A DNA stretch of 64,000 nt, taken from positions 104,526,701-104,590,700 of the forward strand of contig OX104134.1 in NCBI GenBank assembly GCA_944470555.2, read 5' to 3'. This document shows, one piece after another, positions 22,391 through 35,110 of the stretch. Every line of letters begins with the position of its first letter. The first letter of the stretch is position 1. The position numbers were made by a program, and so were the translations under genes. This DNA comes from Heterobilharzia americana. Its lineage: Eukaryota > Platyhelminthes > Trematoda > Strigeidida > Schistosomatidae. The notes beneath the pieces were generated by a model, which searched no databases, was not told where the DNA came from, and worked only from the letters and a program-made list of their open reading frames with translations.

Positions 22391-25325
22391 TTAGTTGTAT
22401 TCTGGATGTTAAAAATCAATGTTATTGTCATGATGGCTCTAAAGGTGAGTGAAATTAGCGTGTGCATATCTGAATTTCGAAAAGGGGCTGGATACTTCAT
22501 GAGTCACGCCTCCACCAGCCCTCATACAACTACCCGGCACACAAATATTTTGACAACTTCAAGTACTGACAGTGAGTATAGACAAAGGATCCTGTTAATC
22601 TTGCAGAAGAACTTGGCACTTTGATGATGTGAAGCATACACTCCACTTACGGATAGTAATAGCTAAATAACTGAGTGTGACTTCAATGGCCGGTATATCG
22701 TTGTGCAATAAAACGTCGTAGGCATGCACATATTCGAAATGTTTTTTAACTAACAATAGAATAACACAACCAACATACACTTTCTTCAGTGGTGTTGCAC
22801 GAAATCCTATCGATGCTAACAATTTCTGCTGGAAGTATCATTAATAAATGTTGTTTCACTGTGTGATTTATATGATAACGTACTATAACAGTGCCCAAAC
22901 TTTGCGTCCGCTTTAAAGTTTTGCAGCCCTATTTAACTCCACTGTTAGTCTAGAACAACTGACATATGTCGCATTGTGTTTCTACCCTGTCTGAAGTGTT
23001 GACTGCATTTGAGTGCATAACCTAATAACTTCTTTGGGGTGGATGCTTAAGCATTTAAGTCACAGCTGCATAACTTCATAACTGACTTTAAATGATGCCC
23101 AATTGGTTGAAATTTATTTTCTCAGTACCTGACTGCATGATACGCTTAGGTGTATTTTGTATGCCAGACAGTAGTAATAGTTTTATGTTAAAATTAATAA
23201 TAAACCTGTGTAATTTTATATAATTTTTTCACCTCATTAGTATTTTTTTTGGTAGCATTAGTTCACAAAAATTTTCAACATTCGGTTGCTTTATTTATCG
23301 ATGAACATGCCATAAAGCAATGGTTGGCAAAAATTTCTTTATGAAAACCGCACTATGCCTGTCACTCAACTTACAAAAAACTGATTTCTTATCTAGTTGA
23401 GTCATCATACAGATTGACTTAAAAAGTTACGTGATAAGTGACTGTCTGCTGCTTCTGAATGCTTGGAAATTTTCAAAACACTTCTTACTTATAACTGATA
23501 TTAATTAACTCAGGAAATATTGAAAAGCAAGTATCAGTGCTCATTTGTTATTTGTTCATATGAGACAGTGTAGTCGACGTCCTACCGAGATCAAGCCTTC
23601 TATCAGTAACCTCTTATAATAAACGCGTTACCATCTGTTCACTTGGTTGGAATATAGTTACATATATTTTTTAACTTCACAGTGAACTCATCCATCAACT
23701 AGGAGCACCTAGGTATACTTCTAAAACGACTGACTCTTCCCACTACAACTTTGGTTCAGCTATCTTGAAATTAGTCAGCCACTTATGAGCCTTAGATTGT
23801 TTTTTTTGAATTCTTGTGTTAGTAGTGCTTTGATATTCGAAAATACGAAATAGCAGCTGTGAAGAGATCCACTGTTTTCAGCAGTTTCCTAGCTACTATT
23901 TATTCACTATAAAATCTTTTCGTAAAGCAACTATCGATCCACAAATCACTTAAAAGGACCGTTTAGCTTTTGCCCTAACGACATTTGAAGTTTCTATGAG
24001 AATCATTGTACACAGTATGGTGAAGTAGGCATAACTTGTTCATCAGAATAAATAAAAGGTAGTTTTTTCAGTAGTTCTCTTCATACCTGGCGTGTTTACC
24101 CTTTTGTGTAAAAGATTCACACAGAGAATCCACTACGAAATCATTCGACTCATTTAAGTATAGGACTCTCAAAAAAGTCATCACAATCTAAGGCCAGGTT
24201 AGGCCCAAGACGTTGAAACTTCCCATGGACAACGCTACTATTCACCTGCGTTTCAATTCGTCTATGATATTCGTAACACGCATAATATGCACAGCCATAA
24301 AAGGAGTACAACCGTCTTCAGAGCAGTTTCAAAATCCCGTCTAGTGCCAATGCCTGTGGCAGCTACTGTAGCTTTCGACTAACAGACCACCGTCATGAAT
24401 ATTTATTGAATGAGTGTTTGAATTAAGTTTCTGATTAGATACTAATTACGTAACAAACAAATAATTCAGTCATGATAATTTTTAAATCATAGTTGGAAGA
24501 ATACGAATATATGGTTGAATAACTGAGTGAACTACTTATTGAGGAAACAAAGCGTTACCTACAAAATATGGAAGAGACGATTCAATGAGCACTAGTCACT
24601 TACTGGATAACAAAGGATGATCAAAAGATGGAAAAGAAAGTCTCCCAAAAAGAAACATCTCCCACATAAAGTATTGTTGTAGGTTTCTGACCGTCATGTC
24701 AACAGCCATACACACGTCAGTGGCTAACAGTGTGCTGCCCGTTGTAAATCCGATCAGTAAAAAGCCTTGAACCTAAGCTTCATATCTATTAATATTTGTG
24801 AACAAGACGTATCTGTAAAATCAATGAAACTAATGCTCGGTCAGTGATCTGAGCCCATGTACGAGTTATCAATACTGCCACAGTCACAAAGAATACAAGA
24901 CATCTGAGAATATTAATTCGTTCTCGTGCTTTTGTTTTACAGTGTTAGTTCCTTTCTTTATCTTCTTGTTGTGTACAACAACAGTCGAGCATGCATATCT
25001 ATTGTGACATACACTGGGAATTCGTATGCGTCTTTAAAACTGGTACAGAAGATTGTGAATAGAAATCAAGATAATTAGCTTAAATACCTGGTCAATTTTC
25101 TGTCACTAGCTACTGTATATGCTTGTGACCATCTGCATCGAATGTGAGTGATGTAGCCTAACAGGGTACCGGTTAATTCAGGAACCTGCTGCTTGTTCGA
25201 CGAGTTACGAAGGGTGAATCATTCGAGTATTCTGGTTATTAAAGCTGGATGAAGGTAATCGACAGGAAGTGCTAGAAGTAGCTTTTGTCAGTGGTTTATG
25301 ACACCAATATGGCACCAATAGATGA
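22391..25325. other. Non-coding, no gene seen
   Basis: The stretch upstream of the CR1/Jockey-type element contains no recognised gene. The element's own 5' UTR may start around 25200. Confidence 0.4.
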
Positions 25326-28214
25326 GTGGCAGCCTGCTTGAACTCTAGGCTACTGTTTTCTATAATCGAGTATATTGCATCGAATTTCTTATTTCTATAT
25401 TGTTTTAATCGTTTAATTATGTCAACCAATCGTATTGTATATTCTCGAGCGTTTTTAAAATCATTACAACCTATCGCTTCGCAAGTTGATAGGAAATTTA
25501 AGAAGAAGCACCACGGTGGATGGCAACGAGCTCTGAAGCGTATGACCATAGATCAAATGACTATTCCGGAAATACTTAGCACAAACTGCAGGTCGTTGCC
25601 GAATAAAGTTGATTACCTTCAGTCACTCTTGTCCACAAATGTTTATCGAAACACGGGTGTAATAATGCTGCAGGAAACATGGCTTCATAATCTGTATGAT
25701 GATGACTTAGTCTGCTTAGATGGTTTCAAATTATTTCGACAAGATCGAAGCTTTTCGAAGAAGAAATGTGGTGGTGGTGTAGCAACATTTATTAGTACTA
25801 ACTGGTCCTCCTCCAACTATGTATGCTTCTGCTTCTCTAACGAAAAAATTGAGTGCATTACCATCAAATGTCGTCCCAAACATTTGAGCAAATACAAATA
25901 CATATATATCACAAACATGTATTTCACACCTGACAATTAAAAAAAAAAAAAAAAAAAAAATGCTGATAAATTCACTGAATTTGCTGCTCCGGTTCTGGGA
26001 AACTCCTTGTCTATTGTCTGTGGTGATTTTAACTCATGTGACTACAGTTTTCTATTATCATTGGGTCATAAAAATATGGTTAACTTTTCCACTCGTCTTG
26101 ACAACACCTTAGACTTTGCATTTACAAATGAACCTGGCATATATGAAGCCCGTAAACGGGCTCCACTGCTAATTCCGACCACTGTATCGTTCGTGTTTTG
26201 CCTAAAGTGTACGGAAAATTATACAAGAAAGCTTTTGCATACCTTTCAAGGAAAGTTCAATACAGATGCTATTCACAAGAAAATATATTACGTTTGAGAA
26301 GCATGCTTATAGAAACGGACTGGGATATATTTGCTGATGAAGTTTTAGACAACACTATTACCAATATCACAAGCTATCTCAGATTCTGTCTCGATATCTG
26401 CTGCCCTACTGAAACAATTTACATGAGATTTGACAGACTTTCCTCTCCTCATCTCAAGAGGCTTCGGAGAGAAAAGGAAAGGTTGTATAAGGCGAGAGAT
26501 CACCCTGGCGTTAAAAGGCTTAACTGCCTAATTAAGTCTGAAATACAACGTCTGAATACTATATACAACAAGAAGTTCTTATCGTGTAAGAACTCTTCCA
26601 ATATATGGAAATTATTTAAAGAGCTTACTGGTAAAAAACAGATGACAACACAAACTCGTTCGGATGTCTGTGCGTTAAACAAGTCATTTATACGTCGGCA
26701 AGCTAATTTCACCCTTCCTAATGTGCAAAATCAAGTGGATAGCTGCTTTCCAGGTTTCAATACAAATGATGTATTTAAATGTCTAAAGTCTTTGAATCCC
26801 TCCCAAAGCTTAGGTCCTGATGGTGTTTCTAGTATCATATTTAGAAAATGTGCAGATATTTTGTGTCATCCACTTACAGATATCTTCAATGTATCGTTCT
26901 CTAAAAACATAATACCCACTGCTTGGAAGCAGATAAAAATTGTACCTGTGCCTAAGCCATCTTCTGGATCAGATGTTACTTTTCGACCCATCGCTATAAC
27001 TTCCCCTTTTCTGAAGACAATGGAGAAATTACTTCTGCTTGTGATTGAGCCTTCATTGATGGCCTTCAGAGATCCAAAACAGTTTGCTTACAAACACCGG
27101 AGGAGTACTTTAGATGCAGCTACTGTCTTGCATCATAATATTGTTTCTAGTCTCGACAAAGGTGTTAAGTATGTCCGTTGTGCCTTTTTGGATTACTCAT
27201 CAGCCTTTGACTCTGTTCCTAGACCACTTTTGTTAAATAAGCTTGCCATAGCTCACACTGATCCATGGGTTACAAAATGGCTGCATTCTTATTTTTCTGA
27301 AAGGAAACAGTACACTATTCATAAAGGATGCGCTCGACTTCATTGCTTACTGAAGCTGGTGTGCCTCAAGGTGCTGTACTTTCTCCTTTTCTGTTTTCCT
27401 TTTTTTGCACGATTTGCCTTATTCTGTTGAAACTAATTTTATCAAGTATGCTGACGACCTGACGATTTCTATTCCAGTAAACTCTTCTTTGGATTGCTCG
27501 AAATTAAATGAATTCTTGTCTGAAGTTGGTAAATGGTCTCTCTCAAATGGTCTCAAACTAAACCCCTCTAAATGTCAGACCGTTAATTTTAGCCTTAAAC
27601 AAAAAAAAGACTTATGTGAGCTGCTTAAATCTCATGACGCCTGCTGCATCAATGGTATTTCTGCAGAAAGTAAATCGAGTGTGAACTATCTTGGGTTGCG
27701 TTTTACTTCTGACCTTTGTTGGTCGTCCCATATTTTATTGACTTGTAAAAAAATCTTTCGTTTAACTTATTACGTAAAGAAATTGAGGCTTTCTGGTATA
27801 ACTCAACTGCTTCTTTTACAATTTATTAATTCCTGCATTTTACCTATTCTTCTATATTGTTCCCCATTAATCTTTCCTGGTCTTCTTAAAAAGGACTATG
27901 TTATGTTGCGTAGGGCTTTGAAGACCGTCAGCAGGGTGAGTGGTGTGTCTCTGGCTCAACTGATTAACACTGTAGTTGATCGACATATAAATTCCTGCAA
28001 GCTACTAGCTACAGAAATTTTAACTGACAGTGAGCATCCACTTCATTTACAGCTCTCTCCATGTATCTCCTCAGGGAGGACAAGGAGAAACTACATAAGA
28101 CTGTATGCTCGTACAGCTAAGTATAAGAATTCGACTGTACCTTACCTTGCACGTATATTTTGTGAGGAAAAAAGTGTTAGAACAGAAATCACACATCAAC
28201 TTTGTGACAGTTAA
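25326..28214 (+). pseudogene. CR1/Jockey-type endonuclease-reverse transcriptase, frameshifted
   Basis: The endonuclease shows STNCRSLPNKVDYL (~25575), MLQETWL (catalytic glutamate, ~25670), VCGDFN (~26015) and SDHCIVRV (~26170). The RT follows with SLGPDGVSSIIF (~26810), FRPIAITSPFLKTMEKLL (~26985), FLDYSSAFDSVPR (~27185), GVPQGAVLSPFLFSFF (~27355) and FIKYADDLTI (27435-27465), then a thumb ending at 28214. Both catalytic aspartate boxes survive. Breaks: a stop plus a 22-A tract at 25938-25960, a 1-base shift near 26170 at the SDH motif, and two small shifts between ~27330 and 27405. The damage is modest, so this copy is middle-aged. It is independent of the RTE copies. Confidence 0.85.
25939..25960 (+). 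repeat. Homopolymer A22 inside the CR1-type endonuclease
   Basis: Twenty-two consecutive A residues interrupt the endonuclease frame right after TPDN and a TAA. Confidence 0.95.
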
Positions 28215-28405
28215 AAATCTCATTTCAATAATTTAACTTACAATGCAAAATTTTCTCGTTTTTAATATTCTTCACATAAATTTTTATAATAAAACAATTC
28301 AAAAGGCTGCAAAGTAGTATGTATATACTTATATTTTGTTGTTATTGCAATATATATTACGCTGAGAATTCCAAATTGTACCACAAATTGTTTGGAATAA
28401 AGTGA

Positions 28406-28460
<55 letters not shown>
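28406..28460 (+). repeat. (TTA)n tail of the CR1-type element
   Basis: About 18 TTA units follow AGTGAA and end in AAAAAA. Confidence 0.95.
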
Positions 28461-28461
<1 letters not shown>

Positions 28462-28465
28462 AAAA

Positions 28466-30612
28466 ACTCACCATGTCGATTGAATATCTTTGTTCAATAG
28501 TAGTGAAGATAGATACAAAGTAATTTCGAGTACTTTCCATAGGCAACTAAAAGTGAGAAAAAGCAAAATACAATTCTGTAAGACTATGTGAAGTAAAAGT
28601 TAGTGAATTATAACCGTTAAATCTACTTGCCATACGGAGACGAATACCTTTTGTTAGTGTAACTAGATTGAGTTGTTTTATGAGATACAATTCTGGTTAT
28701 TGAATGTCGATCTAAAACATGCCAACAGTGCAAACCTGTAGGGAAGTGACTGCACATGACTCTGTCTGGTTTGCGAACTTTGCAAGGTTCAGTACATAAC
28801 TCTGTTTTGCTGCAGCATATACATAGCATTATTAGTAAACAATGTATACGTTCGCTTTTTTCTACTCTTGTCAAACCTCAAATTGTACAACTGTCTACCT
28901 AGTTCATCTCTATCCTCTGGATACTCACTTCGAGTTGATCAAAATTCTTTCAATTTAGTAAAATAAGTCATATTCTCTCCTTTGTATCTACGATCCGTTT
29001 TTGAAACTGATTGTCACCTGTCTATCATTCTGACTTGCTTGAACGAATGCAGAATATTCTTAAGTTATTTTATCAGACGGTTTGCTCAAAATTTGGCCTA
29101 ACTAAAATTTTCCATCGAATATATTTCATCAAATTCCTTTCTTCAGTTTGTTTTGAATGTTTTCAATATACCATTTAAATGTATCATATAGTCTTGAACA
29201 CTTTTAGAATGTTTTCAAACTGCCGTTTTTCCAGCTAAAACAAAATATTGAAGAAACGGTACGCTGGTATGAGATGAACTTGTAAACGCACAGAAATATG
29301 GTACATTACTATTCCTTGGATAACTATGCCGAATTGCAGAATTTGATACTGGCTATACCAACTACCACCATTAGAATAGCCCTAGATTTTCTATTCATTC
29401 ACCAGTCCAAACCAGACACTAGTGTAATATCAGGTGCCTGTTTCACATTGCAGTTTCTATCACTATCATTAATAATATTATTCATATGTAATGATTATTC
29501 CCTTTAGACAAGTTACACAAGGAATGAATTTGTATAATTATTACATGCTGAGAACTCCATACTGTTATTATTATTTATTTTTCTGTTAATTAACCTACAT
29601 TATTCTTTCATTTTTTTACTGTTACTATGGTGTTGGCAAACATTCCATAGGAAGGTTCACAGTTAAACAAGTTTATCTTATTTTCAATAAACTTATACCC
29701 TCTGATGAACATTAAAAATTGATGAAATAATCTAATTCATCTTGCTATGAAAATGCTGTTCGTATTGTGTTGTTCAAGTATTTTAATTTTCGGTGTATTC
29801 TGTATAACTATGTCCAGGATGAAGCGATATAGGGTTGTGAGCCTAGTTTTATTTTACTCACCGTCATTTTCACCTAACTGTCAAACTAGTAATCTGGTCA
29901 ATAAATTTTTCTGTTTATCTGATCCCATCCTTATCAAGTTACCAAGACGTAAATGGATATACGAGATCGTATGTGAAACCTTGATGGTTGAGTAAATCAG
30001 ATTGGTAGTCATTCCAGTGAATTTTGTCATAGGTCCAGGAATCTATGGAGGTCACTGAGTTCAATGTCTCCAATGTTCATGCCATCTTAACTTACTGAAA
30101 GGTTTTCATAAACATTTTATATTAATGAGGGTTTCAGTTAAGCAACTGTAAAGAACAGATATAACATATTTTATCTAATTTCTGTTAGGCATCAAAACAC
30201 ACTATAATTATTCTATAAGAAATATTTCAAACCACCTATTTGATTGCAGAATATTCTTGAAATACATCAGTGAAAACGTTCAAGGTTTTCTGAACTTGAT
30301 TAAAAGGACACGTAGAAAATAGTTTGTTACGAAGAAAATCTATAGAAATTTCATTCCTATTCAATATAGACATCTTTATGTAATCTACATTTGTTGTTTT
30401 CTAGTCCTTCTTTAGTCGAACTGTTTTGCGTCACATCATATATGACTACTGGTTTCACAACTGATAGTATGCATACTCGCATGTAAGTAGTTGAAACTTA
30501 TATCATTTAGACTGTGAGATTAATTTCTGGCTTTTGACTAAACATTTATAGAATAAACCAATCACACAAGTCAGCTTAAGTAGTCAGGATTTCTACATTT
30601 CATAAACAATCA

Positions 30613-30675
<63 letters not shown>

Positions 30676-31809
30676 TGATTTAATAAATAACTGATAGGAT
30701 ACATCTACTTCTACTGTGGTTAGTTAGCATGTGGCTTAGCCAGTCAGTTATATTTCAATCAGTTTTATTCAGTATATTATGCATAATCTGAACATGTACA
30801 ATCATGATCTAGCAGCACACATCTTTTCTCACTATATCAAGTCTCACATCAAGTACAGACACATAGAATTGTTAGCATATAGTGATCTATGAATAATTAA
30901 ACTTGTTTTATTCTCACACAATACAACACCTGTATTTATTTATAGAAACCTTATCAAACTGCTTTTAAGAGATGAATTAACTTTAGAATTTCGAGAACTA
31001 GATGTCTTATAATTAACAATATGCTGATTAGGCTTTTCCAAAATGTATGTGAATCAGGGTGGTTGATTTACGGGGTATCGATACTTTCAGGTTTATAAGC
31101 GTAACATGTAAATGTATTGGTAAATTTTGTATGAAGCTTTTAAAAATTTGCTCTAGATGATGAATTTTACTCGTGGAAAACTGTGTTTGTAGTAGTGTTA
31201 TTGCTTGTATTACACCGCCGTTGATTGGACTGAATTGATCAGTCTCTGTTGGTATATGGGCTCCTGTGCGGAAGCCTCGATATTTCCTGTGTTTCAATTA
31301 CGTATAGTAATAATGGGCAGTGGCTAGCAGTAGTAGTTTGAAAATAGATTAGGTGATCTCAGAGTGGAGTAAAGAAATAATGCAAAAGTATCTAGAATAC
31401 TCACGAGTCCTCTGACAGTGGTTTAAAGGAGAATAGATTAGTTTAAAGGTAGGTGATATTATTGATACCTTAAACGAAAATAAAAGGAAAAAACTGAGGG
31501 GCTATGGTAGAAAAGTTTTACTAACAGTGTTCCTTATCATCTATTGGTTTACAAGACACCGCAAGGCTGATGTTAACTACGAATTCTCATATCCACGGTT
31601 TTCAGGAAGACGGCTGAACTTCAATGATGTCATAGTTACTGTCTCATATAGAGTTATCAGTGTAATATTTCCGATTGAGGAGTGGTTTCGTGTATGGTGG
31701 AACAATAATACTGCTGCTGACTTCTTACTGACCAAATGCAGTAAACAACACATTTCGAGTCATTTACGTAATAATTACGATTAAGCTTTTATCTATTCAA
31801 GATTTTGTA
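28466..31809. other. Non-coding, no confident gene
   Basis: The stretch holds a (TA)n microsatellite and a possible small CR1-type tail remnant at ~29500-29585 (TGCTGAGAACTCCATACTG then TTATTATTATT). A minus-strand frame at 31297-31028 and a plus-strand frame at 31527-31784 show no recognised motif; the latter may be the decayed N-terminal part of the adjacent Penelope-like element. Confidence 0.4.
30617..30672. repeat. (TA)n microsatellite
   Basis: An uninterrupted AT dinucleotide array of about 55 bp. Confidence 0.97.
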
Positions 31810-31829
31810 GTTGTCTAGTCATACACACC

Positions 31830-33802
31830 TTGAAATTAGCAAACGATCAACACTATTTCCATGACAACACTGCAGTGCGTAGCATACTGAGCATCCAAAT
31901 AAGAATATATGAAGAGATCAAGAAACCTGTAGGCACGGTCATGAATAAAAGTAAGAAATCTATAGCCGATCTGATACTTCGACTAAAGCCATCTCCAAGT
32001 GATTCTAAATGGTTTAATTTAATGCCCAAAAATGACAATTCTAGGAGGATTTATGGTATTATTGAGGTTCATAAACCAGGTTATCCCGTTAGACCCATAG
32101 TTGAGCTCAGAAATACCTCAACATAAGAACTAGCGAAGTACTTAGGATCGATATTATTTCCTATTAGAAACCGTTCAAATTCCAGACTAGTAAACTCTTA
32201 CGGGTTAAAACTAAGGTTTAATGACCTACGTATAAAAGAGGATGAAAAAATGGTTGGTTTCGATATAAAAAGTTCTTATACTAAAATAACAATCAATATG
32301 ACACTGGAGGCAGTCATAAATCAACTAAATATTGACTCAAAACGTACTCACAGAACTAAGATACTGGTTTATGATATCATATCAGGCTTACAGTTGTGCC
32401 TGACCTCCTCAGTTTTCAAATTTCAGGACTAAATATATAGAGAAACAGTAGGAGTAGCAATAGGATCACCATTATCCTCGATCGTAGCAGATATATTTAT
32501 GGATAGTTGGAAAAACATAGCTTTACAAACGTTTAATCCTGCACCTAAAATATGGTGGCTATATGTGGATAACATATTTACTGTCTTGAAATCAGAGCGT
32601 ATCGATGATTTCCTCATACATATGAACTCAGTAGTAGGCGCAATCAAGTCCACTTACGAGCCAGAAAATGTTGGATTGAAAGATAAAACAAGGGACAGAC
32701 GTTGGTTTGGAAACTACCGTCTACGGAAAACCGACGCATTCCCGCAGGTATCTAAATTTCAACCTAAATCATCCAATGTCAGTTAAGGCAGGTCTAGTCA
32801 AATGTCTAAATGATAGAGCTTCAAAACTCAACAATCATAGTAAGAACTTAAACAAGGAATTGAAGCATGTGAAAGGAGCGTTAATAATTATCCTCTACAG
32901 TTTATCAAGAAATTCGTACGAACACATAAGAAAAGGAATAATAACAATAAAACGAGTAGTAAGGAGTTCACAGCCTCCATTGTATCACCATTGTATCACG
33001 CAACAAATATGCAGGAAGAAGTGGAGATGGATTGGCCGTGCACTGAGAAGGCCGACTGAGGACATCACGCGTCAGGCCAGTTGCTCGAGTGGAATCCCCA
33101 TGGGAAGCGACGAGTTGGGCGTCCGAGGGTGACATGGAGGAGGTCGTGCGAGGAGGAAATGAGAGCTTCTGGGCTGTCGTGGGACCAGGTTCAAAAGATC
33201 TCAGAGAACAGAGGTCACTGGAGGCGTGCTACTGAAGCCCTATGTTCCACTAGGAACCCAAGGGACTAATAATAAAATAATAAATTGTATCACCATATAG
33301 GGTAGGAACATCAGTAACGTCACGTAGGATTCTCAACAAAGCCGATATTAGGGTGGCATCTAAACCTACAAACTCACTCAGAGATAAGCTCTGTCGGCAT
33401 AATGATCCGATAGAACTAACCGAACAAAATAATCTAATCTATCAAATTCCATGTAATGACTCTTTGGTCAAGTACATACTTGAAACCAGCCGGTCTGGGT
33501 CAGTTAGACTAGTGGCATATAGGAATTTAGCTAAATGTGGAATGAAAGACCCGAATAAGACCAATAATCTAGAAAGAACTCGGCTATTGCATTACAACCA
33601 CACAACAGGGTGGGATAAAAACATTGTATTTAAGTCCAATATAATTAAGTGGAGAGAGGAAGATTTGAAACAACCAGTCCGTTTAATAAATTTCGATAAC
33701 GCTATTAGAAGACGAAGATTATCTGAAAAATGTGATGTATTTAAGCAATACATTCCGAACAATCTGATCACACATTTACTTGTCAAGTTAATTTATGTAT
33801 GA
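31830..33802 (+). pseudogene. Penelope-type reverse transcriptase with GIY-YIG-like C terminus, pseudogene
   Basis: Recognisable blocks in order: RRIYGIIEVHKPGYPVRPIV (~32040-32100, the KIHK.G.PLRPI motif), GFDIKSSYTKI (~32255-32285, the first catalytic aspartate region), AIGSPLSSIVADIF (~32458-32500), WWLYVDNIFTVLKS (~32550-32595; the expected YVDD is YVDN, losing a catalytic aspartate), VYGKPTHSRRYLNFNLNHP (~32715-32775) and, after the insertion, RVGTSVTSRRIL, RVASKPTNSLRDKL (~33350-33390) and NLIYQIPCNDSLVKYILETS (~33425-33490), a GIY-YIG-like segment whose second box is altered. There are stops at ~32124 and ~32430 and frameshifts near 32700 and around the insertion. Function is lost. Confidence 0.8.
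32992..33283 (+). mobile_element. RTE-A 3' fragment nested in the PLE, 13-bp target-site duplication
   Basis: The fragment corresponds to ~2735-3012 of copy 1, with only a handful of mismatches and one 5-base insertion, and ends in TAATAATAAAATAATAA. ATTGTATCACCAT occurs at 32979-32991 and again at 33284-33296, an exact target-site duplication. Confidence 0.95.
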
Positions 33803-34715
33803 AAATTAAAGGTCAAATATAGTGAATATGAAAAGTTTGTGACACTAGTCTTGGTAATATAATCAGATAAGGACTACCAAGAAGGAGGGGGGGGGTTACG
33901 CTTCGGCAAACTTCAGTATGTGCCCCTGATTATTCCTGTATAGTATCTTGAAGGCTGTTTTCGCATTAATTGATTAGTGAATCTTTCTTCATCGAATCAA
34001 CACCTAAAGCGCGTAATAGGTATGGTGCGACATACATTCATACCAGAGATATGAGAAATCATAACAACCAATAAAAGCAAAGAATATGAGGTGAAAGGAC
34101 AATAAAAGTCAGGAGTCGAAAGAAGTTCGATTATAGTGATATGATTATAAGTAATAATCTGAGCTCAAAACATCATCAAGCAACAAGTACTGTATCACTG
34201 TGTTTTGTATATCAAATAGACAAATCTAATATGGTATTGAGCATCTCGTCGATTCGTCAAAAACATTTATCTCAAAACTATAGATAAATTAGGCATCAAA
34301 ACGTCCTATATATGGCTAGAACTTGCGAAGGAATAGTTGATCATGAAACGAGTGCAAATGACCCGTTCAAGATAGTCTACTGTATTGAATAGCTTGTTTA
34401 CTAATTTCAAGGTTACTGGTGAATTATGCAGAACAGTTGTAGACTTTCTGGCCAATTGATACCTTGCTCATCTTCAGTTGGAGGCAACATCTGACATTAG
34501 TATAACAATATCTTCATATCTGGGCAAGTCAATGGATAAAGGGACTACTTTGCTGTAATATCAACATATAACAACGTTTGGTTTTGAGACACAACCAACA
34601 GCTGATTACTTTATAACTTCAAATCTTGATTTATTACTCTCAATGGCTGATTGACTTATATTCTAAGGTGTTCACTGTAACCATCCACATATTGCATTCA
34701 TCTTAATGACTTGCA
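33803..34715. other. Non-coding; RTE-B-tail-like motif
   Basis: A G-run occurs at ~33886-33896. At 34190-34245 the sequence ACTGTATCACTGTG ... AAATCTAATATGG repeats one arm of the hairpin at 20374-20490. No gene is seen. Confidence 0.5.
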
Positions 34716-34860
34716 GAAGAATCCAGAATGCACGTTTCATCCTAGTTGAGAATCGTCAGCTGACCGTACCTGCACCCTAGTGAGTGATGTTGTTCCCACT
34801 GAGACTCGAACTTAAAAACCAGTCCCTTCAAACGCCGAGGCGTTATTCAAAAGACAACTG
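34716..34860 (-). mobile_element. S1 SINE, decayed hammerhead
   Basis: On the minus strand the SINE head (B-box-like AAGTTCGAGTCTCAG, ~34815) is followed by GTGCAGGTACGGTCAG, CTGACGA, a disturbed helix II and GAAAC. The cleavage triplet is mutated to ATT, so the ribozyme is dead. Confidence 0.65.
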
Positions 34861-35019
34861 GGGCACAAGTGCAACCATACGTACAACAATTGCCAGTTAT
34901 TGTTGTTGGATAGTGGTAATTTTCCGTTGATTTACAAGGTTGAATAGCTCTACCTCTGATGCCAGATAAGTTCCTATATGGATGCCTCGACACTACCGGA
35001 TATTCATGGTGTGTATTCA

Positions 35020-35110
35020 TATTGGTAACTAACAGTGGAATCCAGGACCCACATTTCGCCCTGCTGGGGCTCATCAGCTGCATGTGCTTTCAAGCCAGTA
35101 GTCACCCACA
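35020..35110 (-). mobile_element. S1 SINE fragment with intact hammerhead core residues
   Basis: On the minus strand it reads GCAG, CTGATGA (35077-35071), helix II GCCC/GGGC with loop CAGCA, GAAA (35057-35054) and GTC (35048-35046) followed by CTGGATTCCAC. All catalytic-core positions match the hammerhead consensus. Helix III is weak (A-U, U.G, then a mismatch) and helix I retains only CAG/CTG, so activity is uncertain. Confidence 0.6.

Larger units (their letters stand above)
25326..28465 (+). mobile_element. CR1/Jockey-group non-LTR retrotransposon with TTA-repeat tail
   Basis: The element contains an AP-type endonuclease and a reverse transcriptase and ends after GGAATAAAGTGA in a (TTA)n array at about 28406-28460. 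The 5' end is not defined by a target-site duplication that I can see. Confidence 0.8.
31810..33802 (+). mobile_element. Penelope-like element (PLE), decayed, interrupted by RTE-A
   Basis: The left boundary is uncertain and could extend to ~31450. PLEs encode an RT and a C-terminal GIY-YIG endonuclease; both are recognisable here. A 292-bp RTE-A fragment sits at 32992-33283. I found no hammerhead-type core flanking the element, although these occur in the terminal repeats of some PLEs. Confidence 0.8.

Noticed and set aside
28262..28546. Minus-strand frame rich in asparagine
   Set aside because: It is a translation of the (TTA)n tail of the CR1-type element.
33780..33960. Hammerhead motif next to the Penelope-like element
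   Set aside because: Such motifs occur in PLE terminal repeats elsewhere, but no CTGANGA...GAAA arrangement was found here.
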